Assembly (NCBI RefSeq): GCF_938002845.1
Contig: NZ_CALKZP010000016.1
Span: 1 to 36,384, forward strand
Length of the DNA stretch: 36,384 bases
Origin: an uncultured Campylobacter sp.
GTDB taxonomy: Bacteria; Campylobacterota; Campylobacteria; Campylobacterales; Campylobacteraceae
Reading direction: 5' to 3'
The notes under the pieces are model-generated. The model saw only the letters and a list, made by a program, of their open reading frames with translations. It was not told the DNA's origin and made no database searches. The position numbers and the translations under genes were made by a program. Positions 24,989-33,484 of this stretch are shown piece by piece; position 1 is the first letter of the stretch, and every line of letters begins with the position of its first letter.

Positions 24989-25430
24989 ATGGATAAAAAA
25001 ACACGAACAAGAACATTTCTATGGCAATATATGATCGTGGTAATTTTTATAATTTTAGGACTATTTTTAATAAGCGGATATTACAATATCTATTTTTTTC
25101 TTTATTGCGGCTTGTGTATTTATTGCGGTCATATATAGGTGCTCTCCGCTTATTAAAATTTTTAAGCAACAAGGCTTATTTTTTATCCTTTTGGGTTTAA
25201 ACATCTTACTTTTAGCTAACGGCAAAGACTGGAACGAAGGCTCTATGAAAAGCTCATTTTATTATATTCCCGCACTCGGCGAGCTTACCGACACCTTATA
25301 TGGTTGGCTTTTATTTTCGGCTTTTTTATTGTGTATTCCCTTATTACTTTATATGGCTTTTCTTTATGCAATCTCAAGTATCGTGTATCATGACTATTTA
25401 GATAGCTTGGAGAGGGACGAAACGGAGTAA
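24989..25430 (+). pseudogene. Small membrane protein split by a frameshift at a T7 tract
   Basis: The ATG at 24989 follows AAGGA by 6 bases and opens a frame (MDKKTRTRTFLWQYMIVVIF) that ends at 25138. A second frame, open from 25074, runs to 25430 and carries three more hydrophobic segments and the tail YHDYLDSLERDETE. Removing one T from the seven-T run at 25093-25099 joins both frames into a single 146-residue protein with about four membrane helices and no internal stop. It may be a true mutation, a phase-variable switch or a sequencing error. The local sequence is far more AT-rich than its neighbours. Family not recognised. Confidence 0.6.
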
Positions 25431-25479
25431 TTTGGGCTTTAGTAGGCTTAAATTTAGTGCCAATTAGCTGCGGCGCGCG

Positions 25480-26502
25480 TTAATCAGCCAAAATCGCCGC
25501 CCCGCTTAAATCCGGGTTTAAATTTAACTCGTCTATGATAGATAAAAGCTCTGAAATTTCCTTTTTGATTTCAGTGGCGTCCTCTAAGCTCGGCGGCAGC
25601 GAAAAGAGCGTCGTCTCAAATTTGTTTTTCGCTCCGTTTAAAAATAGATAAAATTTATCGTCCATAAACGCCGCGCTCACCCCCATTTTCCCCGCGAATT
25701 TTTCCTTTAGCTCTCGCAGGCGCTCCATAAACGCGGGCGTCAAAAGATACCTCGCCTCTACTTTATCGTCCGCAAAGACCCGAAATTCTTTACTAAAAAA
25801 CACGTCGTCCATCTGTTCTTTTTCGCCTATAAATTTAGTGTTTAGCGTGCGACTCGCGACTATCGTTTGCCCGCTAAATTTCTTGTAGAACTCGCATACC
25901 AAAACCGAGCCGCTGAACGCCTGCATATCCTTCATGGCCTCCCAAGCAAAAACTATCGCAGATAGCAAATTTAGCGCCGCCGAGTCGCCGATTTCCAGCG
26001 TCGCGCCGTTTGGGATGCGGATCGCTTCGCTGAGGTTAAATTTGACGCCGTTATAAATGCCGCTGATTTGATCTTCGGCGCGAAACTCACCTAGCGAATA
26101 GATGCCGATTTTGCGAAATTCTTTACGGCTGATGCCGGCATTCGGATCGTAGCTAAAATTTGGATCTGTGCCCCGAATAGCGGCGCGGACGAAAACGTCT
26201 TTATAAAACGCTTTGTAATCCCCCAGCTCGCTGGTCACTCGGCCCCTGTTAGCCATTAGTGCGGCTTGAAAAAACGGAATATAGATAATGATGAAAAATA
26301 GCGGTGCAAGGCGATTTTCAAAAAGATGCCATACGGCAAATCCGCAGCCTACGGGCAGCGCTATTATAAATAAAATTCCCAAAAACAGATACTTTATAAA
26401 TGCTAGCCGGCACTCTTTTTGCTTTTTGGCGGTGGCAACTATTGCTTCGTTTATATTCAAAATTTTACCTTTTTCTAAATTTACATAGCGGATTTCGCGC
26501 AT
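25480..26502 (-). CDS. DUF3137 family membrane protein
   Basis: A 340-residue protein matching DUF3137: two adjacent membrane helices near the N-terminus (about 33-58 and 65-86), then a soluble domain. The soluble domain includes FKKF-like strands typical of the family (here YKKFSGQTIVASRTLN) and RVFADDKVEARYLLTPAFMERL. Function unknown; relatives are common in Campylobacter. The annotated ATG is at 26502, but a TTG at 26460 (MNINEAIVATAKK after conversion) has AAAGG 7 bases upstream. The likely -10 (TAAAAT at 26510-26515, minus) would make the ATG leaderless, so the TTG start is plausible. Confidence 0.75.
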   Translation of the reverse strand: MREIRYVNLEKGKILNINEAIVATAKKQKECRLAFIKYLFLGILFIIALPVGCGFAVWHLFENRLAPLFFIIIYIPFFQAALMANRGRVTSELGDYKAFYKDVFVRAAIRGTDPNFSYDPNAGISRKEFRKIGIYSLGEFRAEDQISGIYNGVKFNLSEAIRIPNGATLEIGDSAALNLLSAIVFAWEAMKDMQAFSGSVLVCEFYKKFSGQTIVASRTLNTKFIGEKEQMDDVFFSKEFRVFADDKVEARYLLTPAFMERLRELKEKFAGKMGVSAAFMDDKFYLFLNGAKNKFETTLFSLPPSLEDATEIKKEISELLSIIDELNLNPDLSGAAILAD

Positions 26503-26601
26503 GGAGCGAATTTTAGCAAAATTTACGCCGCAAAGATACGGCGGCGCGAGTAAATTTTATTCGGAGGATTAAATTTATGAAATTTACGTCGCGGCAGCGA
26601 T

Positions 26602-27030
26602 CTACTCGGACGTGCGCTGATTTAGCCACATTTTAAGATTGCCCGCGCCCTCTTTTAGCACCCCAAATCCTGCCGCGGCAATACAGACAAAATTAATTAG
26701 CGAGCCCCTCCCGCCGACATTTAAAATCCCAAAGCCCACAATCCACAGCGCCGTGCCGAAGCCAAGCGTGCACACGGCGGTCGCGATCCCCAGCTTGCGG
26801 CGCAAGAGGCTTGGTTTGCGCACCACCTGAACTCGAGTGATCACGTAGCTGCCCGCATATCCTCCGCGGATGAAATACGCGCGCGCAAGCTCGCCCTCCT
26901 CCACGGGGATATCATTAAACTCGCCGCGCAGCTTCACGCCGTCTATCTCGAAAAATACCCAAATTTTGCTATTTCCTCTTGCAGCGTGGACGCGAAGATT
27001 TCGAACCTCGCCCGTGATCTCATATTCCAA
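26602..27030 (-). CDS. Hypothetical membrane protein with soluble N-terminal beta domain
   Basis: A 142-residue protein not assigned to a family. The first 70 residues look like a small beta-barrel (alternating strands EYEITGEVRNLRVH, KIWVFFEIDGVKLRGEF, YVITRVQVV). Two membrane helices follow at about 80-101 and 106-124, and a short tail. The start is TTG at 27030, favoured by GAGGA 8 bases upstream. It is on the same strand as the DUF3137 gene, 99 bases before that gene's start, so they may be co-expressed. Confidence 0.6.
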   Translation of the reverse strand: MEYEITGEVRNLRVHAARGNSKIWVFFEIDGVKLRGEFNDIPVEEGELARAYFIRGGYAGSYVITRVQVVRKPSLLRRKLGIATAVCTLGFGTALWIVGFGILNVGGRGSLINFVCIAAAGFGVLKEGAGNLKMWLNQRTSE

Positions 27031-27158
27031 TTTGCATCCTCAAACAGCTTCGCGCTTTGCTTCCGCGCTAAATTCCGCGCCGTAAAATTTTAAAATCTAA
27101 AATTTGCCTTGCTCGCAGCACTGTCCGTAAAATTTTAAAGTTGAACCTCTACAAGCAC

Positions 27159-27190
27159 TAAATTTAGAACTAAGCCTTAAAATTTCATAG
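27159..27190 (+). repeat. Direct repeat copy 1 (32 bp)
   Basis: Starts TAAATTTAGAACTAAG and ends TTAAAATTTCATAG. A copy differing by one missing A lies at 28590-28620, so the pair flanks the Hcp-like gene at 27512-28294. Confidence 0.65.
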
Positions 27191-27384
27191 CGATAGAATT
27201 CCAAATAAAGCTCGCCGCTAAATTTAGCAAGCCATATGTGCGGGCTATCTGGACCTTGCCAAATTTCGCACGTCGCAAAATCGCGGCGAAATTGCGCGCG
27301 CTACAAAAGCTCACAAATCCGCCGCGGTAGTATCGCAAGTAAGCCCATCGCAAAAAACCAATACCGCGCGACAAGCAGCGCAGA

Positions 27385-27490
27385 TAGACGGTGCAAGGCA
27401 GGTAGCACAACAGACGCCATATGACAGACGGTGCACGGCGAGCAATACAAAACAGGCGGCGTGCACGGCAGGCAGTGCAAATCGGCAAAT
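27385..27490 (+). repeat. Short degenerate tandem repeat
   Basis: About three units of 33-40 bases, each with GGTGCA(A/C)GGCRRG followed by a CAAAACAG-like piece, start near 27388, 27428 and 27458. They lie just downstream of the Hcp-like gene's stop. The rest of the gap 27031-27511 holds RAATTY sites and no supported gene. Confidence 0.45.
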
Positions 27491-27511
27491 GTGCGCCGGG
27501 CTACCAAGCGC

Positions 27512-28294
27512 CTACTTCTTTAAAATTTGGTTTTTCATGAATTCGTAGAGCTGGCAGGATTTTTTATTGCCCGCATCGCAGCCCTTTTTGACCCATCCAA
27601 GCCCCTTGGAAAATCCGCGCAGATCTCCCTTGCTCACATACAAATAGCCTAAATTATTGCAGGCATCGCCGAAGCCCAGCTCGCAGGATTTGGTGTAAAG
27701 CTTCTCCGCCTTGTCGCGATCCTGCGGCGCGCCGAGACCCTTATCATACGCAACGCCGGCGTTATAACAGCTATCCACTAGCCCTCCGTCACAGCCTCGC
27801 TCGAAAAAGCTCACCGCCTTTGCCGGATCCGCCGCAAGCCCGAAACCGTCCGTGAAATAGACCACGGCCGCATTGTGGCAGCTCTTGGCATAGCCCAAAT
27901 CGCAGGCTTTGATATAGTGCCGAGCTGCCGCAGAGAAGTCCCTACTCAGGCGCCCCCTTTGATACAGGTTGCCTAGCTTGTGGCAAGCTACGGCGACGTT
28001 TTTATCGCACGCTGCGTCATAAAATACGCCCGCTTGCGTCGCATTACCCTCGCCGTCGTATAGGGCTCCCAGATCAAAGCAGCTATCTTTCTCGCCCGCC
28101 TCGCAAGCCTTGACAAAAGCGGGCTTGGCGCCATCGTAATCTCCGCGGGAGAGCTTGTCGTGCCCCAGCTGCGCGCAGCTTACGCCATCGCCGCGGTAGC
28201 ATTTAAACGATAAAACGGGCGACGGCAAAAAAAGCACCATAACCAAGACGCAAACGGCGATAGAAAGTGCCGTTATGTCGATGATCTTTCTCAT
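27512..28294 (-). CDS. Hcp-like Sel1 repeat protein (second copy type)
   Basis: A 260-residue exported Sel1/Hcp protein. An N-terminal helix (about 7-30) acts as signal or anchor. Six C-x7-C pairs then follow, for example KACEAGEKDSC, KACDLGYAKSC, RGCDGGLVDSC and KSCELGFGDAC, each marking one helical hairpin with a disulfide. Spacing of 36 residues and the GLGxxxDxxKA pattern between repeats are standard for Sel1. It is clearly related to the 15175-15861 protein but not a recent duplicate. AAGGAT precedes the ATG. It is flanked by the 32/31-bp direct repeats. Role unknown; possibly envelope protein-protein contacts. Confidence 0.85.
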   Translation of the reverse strand: MRKIIDITALSIAVCVLVMVLFLPSPVLSFKCYRGDGVSCAQLGHDKLSRGDYDGAKPAFVKACEAGEKDSCFDLGALYDGEGNATQAGVFYDAACDKNVAVACHKLGNLYQRGRLSRDFSAAARHYIKACDLGYAKSCHNAAVVYFTDGFGLAADPAKAVSFFERGCDGGLVDSCYNAGVAYDKGLGAPQDRDKAEKLYTKSCELGFGDACNNLGYLYVSKGDLRGFSKGLGWVKKGCDAGNKKSCQLYEFMKNQILKK

Positions 28295-28700
28295 ATCTAT
28301 CCTTTTTGCGGCGATGTGCCGCGGGGCTTAAGGAGTACTCTTTTGCAGGCAAATCCCGCCAAGGAGAATTTTACGAATTAATTTCGTCGCATGAAATTTA
28401 ATCTGCACAAAAATTTTAGTACCTCAAGCCTTGTTTTAAAATTTTACTTCGAACTTCCACGCCGCAAAATTTTAAAATTTCAAAATTCCGCAAGCGGTAA
28501 ATTTGCAGCCGAATTTAAATTTTACGAACGGCGCAGTAGCAATATCGCGAACTGCTCGTAAAATTCTAAAATCGAAATTTTACGAGCTGTAAATTTAGAA
28601 CTAGCCTTAAAATTTCATAGAAGTAAAATTTCGCTTTGTATTTAAATCATAAATTTCGTTCGTGAGATTTAGGCTATCGGCGCGAATGTAGCCTGTGCGG
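28295..28700. repeat. Dense RAATTY intergenic region with hairpin and direct repeat
   Basis: No gene is seen. I count 15 RAATTY hexamers between 28381 and 28680. GCTCGTAAAATT (28554-28565) is perfectly inverted as AATTTTACGAGC (28576-28587) around a 10-base loop. The second copy of the 32-bp direct repeat occupies 28590-28620. The region lies directly downstream of argS, so the hairpin might help end the rpsB-argS transcript, but no U-tract follows. Confidence 0.7.
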
Positions 28701-30497
28701 CTACATCTTCTCTTTCGCGCTTAGGCCCATCAGAGCAAACGCCGTGCGAATACTAAGCGCTACGAGCGCGAACAACTTGAGCTTCGCATCCTCGTTCTCG
28801 CTGCCTACGACGCGGTTTTCGTTGTAGTATTTGTGAAAGTCCGCCGCGAGCGCTTTTAGGAAATCGGGCAGCTTCTGCAAGCCGCGCGAATTAAAAGCGT
28901 CGTTTAAAATTTCATTCAAGCCAAGCGCCGCAAAAGCTAGGCCGAGCCCCGCTTCATCCAGCGTGCCGAAGTCCGCGCCCAATACGTCCGCCTCGCGCTT
29001 GCCCGCTTTAGTAAAAATTTGATTGACCCGCGCGTGAGCGTAGTTGATGTAGAAGATCGGATTGCTGCTGTCCTCGCGCGCGAGCTCGTCCACGTCGAAC
29101 TCAAGCGGCGTCTCGCCCTTTTTGCTAATGAAGATAAATCGCATCGCGTCCCTGCCGATCGCGGCGAGCACGTCGCTCATCAAAATCGCGTTGCCCGCGC
29201 GCTTGCTCATCTTGTAGGTCTGCCCGTCTTTGAGCAAATTTACCATCTGCATTAGGATGATCTCGAGCCTGCTTTCGTCATAGCCCAGAAAATGCACGGC
29301 AGCCTTTAGGCGCGCGATGTAGCCGTGGTGATCGGCTCCCCAGATGTTGATGCAGCGCTCATATCCGCGCTCAAATTTGTTGTTGTGATAGACGATGTCG
29401 CCCGCGAGATAGGTCGGGCGCGCATCCTCGCGGATGACGACGCGATCCTTTTCGTCTCCGAGCTGCGATGAACGGATCCAAATTTTACCCTCCGCCTCAT
29501 ACATCTTGCCGCTGCGCTCAAGCTTCTTAATCGTAGGCTCAAGCTCGCCGTAGAGGCTCTTTTCGCTAGCCCAGTTTTGGATATGGATGCCGGCGTCTGC
29601 GAGATCTTTTTGGATGATCTTTAGCACCTCATCTTTAGCAAACTCCGCAAGGATCAAAACGCGCGATTCGTCGCGGAAAATTTCATCGCCGAATTGAGCG
29701 CGCGCAAGAGGGATGATCTCATCGATATACTCGCCGCGGTAGTATTTCTCGGGATAGCTCACATCCTCGTCCGCAAGCTCGCGCGCACGAAGCGCGATCG
29801 AAGTGCCCAAAAGCTCGATCTGATTGCCCGCGTCGTTGATGTAATACTCGGTATCGACGCGGTGCCCCAGATAGCCTCCGATGCGCGCGAACGTATCGCC
29901 GTAAACGGCGCCGCGCACGTGCCCGATATGAAGCGGACCGGTCGGATTGGCGCTGATATATTCGAGCAGAATTTTTTGCGGCGCGGCGGCAGAATTCTGC
30001 GCCTCATCGCAATTTGATGCTGCGATGGAATTTGACGCCTCTTCGAAATTCTGCGAAATAAAATTTTGGCTAGCGGCGGAATTCCGCGATTTAGCGGCGT
30101 CATTGCCGCTCGCAGCCAGATTTGCAGCGGAGCCTTTGCTAGCAGGCTCGCCCGCGCAAAGCTTTTCCGAAACTGGTAAAATTCCACGTCCAAGCTCGGC
30201 GTCGTTTTTCGCAAAATTACCGCCCAGTTTAAGGGCATTTTCAGCAAGAGCGCCCAACACGGCGGGCTTTAGATGAAAATTTAGATAGCCGTTCACCGCC
30301 GTGGCGCTTAAAATTTCGCTATCTTTAAATTTAGCCGCAAGCTCCTCAGCGATGAGCTTAGGCGCCTTTCGCAGCTCCTTAGCCAGCGCGAAAGCCTCGG
30401 GCGAGGCGTAATGAGCCAAACTTTTATCTTTGGGTTTTTCTAAAACGACTTCGCGAGATAAAATTTTAAAAATTTCGTTTAAGACTAAATTTTTCAA
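28701..30497 (-). CDS. argS: Arginyl-tRNA synthetase with RAATTY insertion
   Basis: Class Ia synthetase charging tRNA-Arg. It has the N-terminal additional domain (about 1-95), the catalytic entry EYISANPTGPLHIGHVRG with the HIGH motif at 190-193, and KMSKRAGN as the KMSKS equivalent. The C-terminal anticodon-binding domain ends in the usual LxLxxxALSIRTAFALMGLSA. At 598 residues it is about 70 longer than other Campylobacter ArgS. The excess is an Ala/Asn/Ser-rich block at about 101-173 (DNA 29979-30197, about six RAATTY sites), exactly between the N-terminal and catalytic domains. As the gene should be essential, the insert must be tolerated. It follows tatA by 5 bases and is the last gene of the rpsB operon. 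Confidence 0.93.
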   Translation of the reverse strand: MKNLVLNEIFKILSREVVLEKPKDKSLAHYASPEAFALAKELRKAPKLIAEELAAKFKDSEILSATAVNGYLNFHLKPAVLGALAENALKLGGNFAKNDAELGRGILPVSEKLCAGEPASKGSAANLAASGNDAAKSRNSAASQNFISQNFEEASNSIAASNCDEAQNSAAAPQKILLEYISANPTGPLHIGHVRGAVYGDTFARIGGYLGHRVDTEYYINDAGNQIELLGTSIALRARELADEDVSYPEKYYRGEYIDEIIPLARAQFGDEIFRDESRVLILAEFAKDEVLKIIQKDLADAGIHIQNWASEKSLYGELEPTIKKLERSGKMYEAEGKIWIRSSQLGDEKDRVVIREDARPTYLAGDIVYHNNKFERGYERCINIWGADHHGYIARLKAAVHFLGYDESRLEIILMQMVNLLKDGQTYKMSKRAGNAILMSDVLAAIGRDAMRFIFISKKGETPLEFDVDELAREDSSNPIFYINYAHARVNQIFTKAGKREADVLGADFGTLDEAGLGLAFAALGLNEILNDAFNSRGLQKLPDFLKALAADFHKYYNENRVVGSENEDAKLKLFALVALSIRTAFALMGLSAKEKM

Positions 30498-30502
30498 ATC
30501 CT

Positions 30503-30718
30503 TTACGCCTTTTTAGTATCGCTGATTTCGGCGTCTTTAACCTCTTGCTCCATCTTTTTCTCGACCTTTTGCGGTTCGTCGTCCTCTTCCATCTCTTTTT
30601 TGAAAGTCTTTATGCCCTGTCCTAGACCCTTTGCAAGCTCTGGGATTTTTTTTGCTCCGAACAGCAACACAACAACGATCAAAACAATCAGCCAGTGTCC
30701 AATACTCATAGAACCCAT
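30503..30718 (-). CDS. tatA: Twin-arginine translocase subunit TatA/E
   Basis: A 71-residue TatA protein that forms the pore part of the twin-arginine export system for folded proteins. A short N-terminal membrane helix (about 7-21, HWLIVLIVVVLLFG) is followed by the hinge FGAKKIPELAKGLGQGIK and an amphipathic helix, then an acidic/basic tail. AAAGGAG sits 6 bases before the ATG of MGSMSIGHW, favouring that start over the internal Met. It lies between gmk (10 bases upstream) and argS, as I recall from C. jejuni. Confidence 0.92.
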   Translation of the reverse strand: MGSMSIGHWLIVLIVVVLLFGAKKIPELAKGLGQGIKTFKKEMEEDDEPQKVEKKMEQEVKDAEISDTKKA

Positions 30719-30728
30719 TTTTTCTCCT

Positions 30729-31343
30729 TTAAATTTTCCAAATTTCGATTAGCTTGCCTATGTCGCGGCTCGCCGTTTCTAGTTTGATAGTTTTGTAGAT
30801 TGATCTTAAATTCTCATACGCCGCTTCCAGGCGGTCGTTTATTATGAAATAATCATACTCGCCTAGGCGCTCCATCTCCTCTTGCGCGTTTTGTAGGCGC
30901 AAAGCAATATCGGCGGGATCATTATCGCCACGAGTGCGCAACCTATCTCTAAGCTCCGACAAGCTCGGCGTAGTAATAAATACGCTAGTAAGCTCGCTTT
31001 TAGGCACTTTCCCGCGCACGATCTCATATCCTTGCACATCGATGTCAAAAATCACGATCTTACCCCGCTCAAGCTCGCTCGTAGCGGCTTTTAGTGAAGT
31101 ACCATAGTATTTGCCGTGGACCAATGCCCACTCTAAAAACTCTTCGCGCTCGATGCCTGCACGAAACTCGCTCTCGCTTATGAAATGATAATTCACGCCA
31201 TCCGCTTCGCCTGCACGCATTTCGCGCGTCGTAGAGGAGATCGAGAAGTATATCTGCTCGCCAAATTCTGCGATAAGACGCTTTATAAGCGTGCTTTTGC
31301 CGCTGCCGCTGGGACCGGAGACGAGCAAAATTTTGCCTTTCAC
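30729..31343 (-). CDS. gmk: Guanylate kinase
   Basis: A 204-residue guanylate kinase that phosphorylates GMP to GDP with ATP. It has the P-loop GPSGSGKST (10-18), the GMP-binding SSTTREMRAGEADGVNYHF stretch (36-54), FLEWALVHGKYYGT (68-81) and IFDIDVQGYE. Length is normal and there is no insertion. The start overlaps the stop of the large acidic protein gene by one base, indicating coupling within the operon. Confidence 0.95.
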   Translation of the reverse strand: MKGKILLVSGPSGSGKSTLIKRLIAEFGEQIYFSISSTTREMRAGEADGVNYHFISESEFRAGIEREEFLEWALVHGKYYGTSLKAATSELERGKIVIFDIDVQGYEIVRGKVPKSELTSVFITTPSLSELRDRLRTRGDNDPADIALRLQNAQEEMERLGEYDYFIINDRLEAAYENLRSIYKTIKLETASRDIGKLIEIWKI

Positions 31344-33427
31344 TATCTATCTCCAAACGATATGTCAATATTGATCTTAAAGTCCTTCAGCGCGTCTTTA
31401 GCGTCCTTATTGCCCGCAAATTTCTCGATCGTGTTTGCGATGCCCGCTTCTAGATCATCGCGCAATTTGGTTTTCAGCTCCTCTGCGCTCGGTTTTTTAC
31501 CGTGCTCGTTACGCAGTGGCTCGCTTTTGGCGCTAGGCTCTAACTCGCTTGCCATAAGGCTGGCAAACTCCGCCGCAGCCGAAGCGGCAAGCTCATTCGG
31601 CGTAGACTGCACGCCAAATTTTATCTCATTTGCCTGCTCGGACGCGCCGAATTTATGCGCTTTAAATTCGGTGCACTCCGAAGGCTTTGATATAGGCTTT
31701 GAAGCATTAAATTTTATCTGCTGCGCAGCACTCTTTGCGGGCTTACCGGATTTAAATTGCTCGCTATCTGCAGAGCTTTCGGCAAACGAGTTTGCGAAAT
31801 CGCCCTCCATAGCGCGCAAAAATCCGTCCGCAAACCCGCCGGCAACGCTATCAGCTTGCTCGCTTTGCTTCGGTAAATCTGAGGCATCTAATATGTGCGG
31901 CAAGTTTAGCTCCGAAAAATTTGGCGCAGGAGTGGAATTTGTAGTCCCGGTATTGCTAGAATTTGCAGAAGCTGCGAAATTTGCGCCAATTGAATTCCAT
32001 GCTTCATTATGAGCAGACATAGGCGTATTCTGTGCAAGTCCGCCGGTAAATTCCATGCTTTGAAACGGAACGGCGTTATAAAGATTTTCGCGAGGTATAT
32101 CGCCCGCACCCGCTAACGCAATCGGCGTATCTGAAGCGACCTCGTATTGAGACGAAATTTGCGTTTTTTGAAAATCCGTAGCCGCTTTATTTTTATCATG
32201 CGCAGATCTTTTATCCTCTTTTTCATCGGAAGTAAACGCAGCCGCGGCAAAATTATCATATCCGCCAAACTCCTCCACGGGCATGCCAGCGCTATCGAAA
32301 AGCCTGGAAAAATCCATATCAAATCCACTGTTAACAGGCACGCCAGCTGCATCTTGCACTACTTGCGAGGCAGAATTTTTTTCATCTGTTTTATAGGCAA
32401 ATAAGCCGTCTGATTCATGCTGTTTAAGCGTAACATCCGCAGAGTCTTTCGCTTCCTCTAGATTAGACGCAGCGTCTGCCTTTTTTTCAACAGCAGTTTC
32501 ATTAGAGCTATCAGCTCTTTGCGGCTCGTCTTGCTGCGCAAGCGGTAAAGTTTCGCTTGCCCGTGTGGCGGGAATTTCATCTTTTATCTGCGATTTATCC
32601 GTTTTGGAATTCTTGGGATTTTCATCGTCTAGCGCTGCTAAAGCTATCGGAGCGTCATCCTTTGCGAGCGAAATTTCATCTTGAGGCGCGTGATTACTTT
32701 CGGCGGGTTCGCTTGTGCCGATACTATTTAGCGGCACATCCTCAGGGATATCGCTAGCAGCTAAGTTTAGAGGCATATCGTCTGCGATATTATCCGCAAT
32801 CTTTTCTGCGACGGCGTTAAGCGGCGTGTCATCGGCGATGGTGTCCGCAAGAGCCGCTTCATCTGCAAGCTGCGAGAGCGGAATATCATCTGCGATCTCG
32901 TCCGTGCGCGGCATATCGCCTACCAACTGCGAAAGCGGCACATCATCTGCAATCTCGGGCGCTATATCGTTTGCCAGCTGCGAAAGCGGTATATCCTTGC
33001 CCGAGTCATAAAAGCTATCCACAAGCTCTTCAAAATTACTGCCAGAAGTGGAATTTGCCTGATCAATCGCATCGATCTCTTTCATTACAGAGCTTGCATC
33101 GGCAAATTCTTTCGCCATTTTTTCTTTCGCCTGCACGCTCATATTTTGAACCGAAAACTCGCTGATAAATGTAATGAGCTCAAGCGGCGAAAAAGGCTTT
33201 GTAAGGGTGTATCGCGCTCCTGAGGCCGAGACATTCTTAGGCGTCAGAAACAGCGTTTTATTAAGATCAAATTTTGAAATATCATCGCCATCTTCATAAT
33301 TTTTTATCGTCAAATCATATTCACTCTCGTCTGCACTATATGCTACCAGATCCGCACCGATGCGCTCGCAGCAAATATTTACGACACTTGCAACCTGCTC
33401 ATTGTGATTGTCAAGTAGAATTTTCAT
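31343..33427 (-). CDS. Large acidic repeat protein with degenerate receiver-like N-terminus (Cj1178c-type)
   Basis: A 694-residue, strongly acidic, mostly disordered protein in the position of the C. jejuni highly acidic protein Cj1178c (recalled). Residues 1-92 look like a response-regulator receiver: MKILLDNHNE, then YDLTIKNYED, then TLTKPFSPLELITFI with the Lys-Pro pair at 77-78. The phospho-Asp position appears not to be conserved. Residues about 143-238 hold six copies of a short motif of the form DD(I/V/T/M)PL(S/N)xL. The remainder is Ala/Ser/Asn/Glu-rich, with some RAATTY-derived peptides near 31900-32000. A conserved-looking C-terminus ends KINIDISFGDR. Probably a scaffold or polar-organising protein, but no function is established here. 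Confidence 0.8.
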   Translation of the reverse strand: MKILLDNHNEQVASVVNICCERIGADLVAYSADESEYDLTIKNYEDGDDISKFDLNKTLFLTPKNVSASGARYTLTKPFSPLELITFISEFSVQNMSVQAKEKMAKEFADASSVMKEIDAIDQANSTSGSNFEELVDSFYDSGKDIPLSQLANDIAPEIADDVPLSQLVGDMPRTDEIADDIPLSQLADEAALADTIADDTPLNAVAEKIADNIADDMPLNLAASDIPEDVPLNSIGTSEPAESNHAPQDEISLAKDDAPIALAALDDENPKNSKTDKSQIKDEIPATRASETLPLAQQDEPQRADSSNETAVEKKADAASNLEEAKDSADVTLKQHESDGLFAYKTDEKNSASQVVQDAAGVPVNSGFDMDFSRLFDSAGMPVEEFGGYDNFAAAAFTSDEKEDKRSAHDKNKAATDFQKTQISSQYEVASDTPIALAGAGDIPRENLYNAVPFQSMEFTGGLAQNTPMSAHNEAWNSIGANFAASANSSNTGTTNSTPAPNFSELNLPHILDASDLPKQSEQADSVAGGFADGFLRAMEGDFANSFAESSADSEQFKSGKPAKSAAQQIKFNASKPISKPSECTEFKAHKFGASEQANEIKFGVQSTPNELAASAAAEFASLMASELEPSAKSEPLRNEHGKKPSAEELKTKLRDDLEAGIANTIEKFAGNKDAKDALKDFKINIDISFGDR

Positions 33428-33484
33428 TTATGACCTTTTAGAAAGAATTTGGGCTATTGTAAGATATTTTTGGTTATTAATTGC

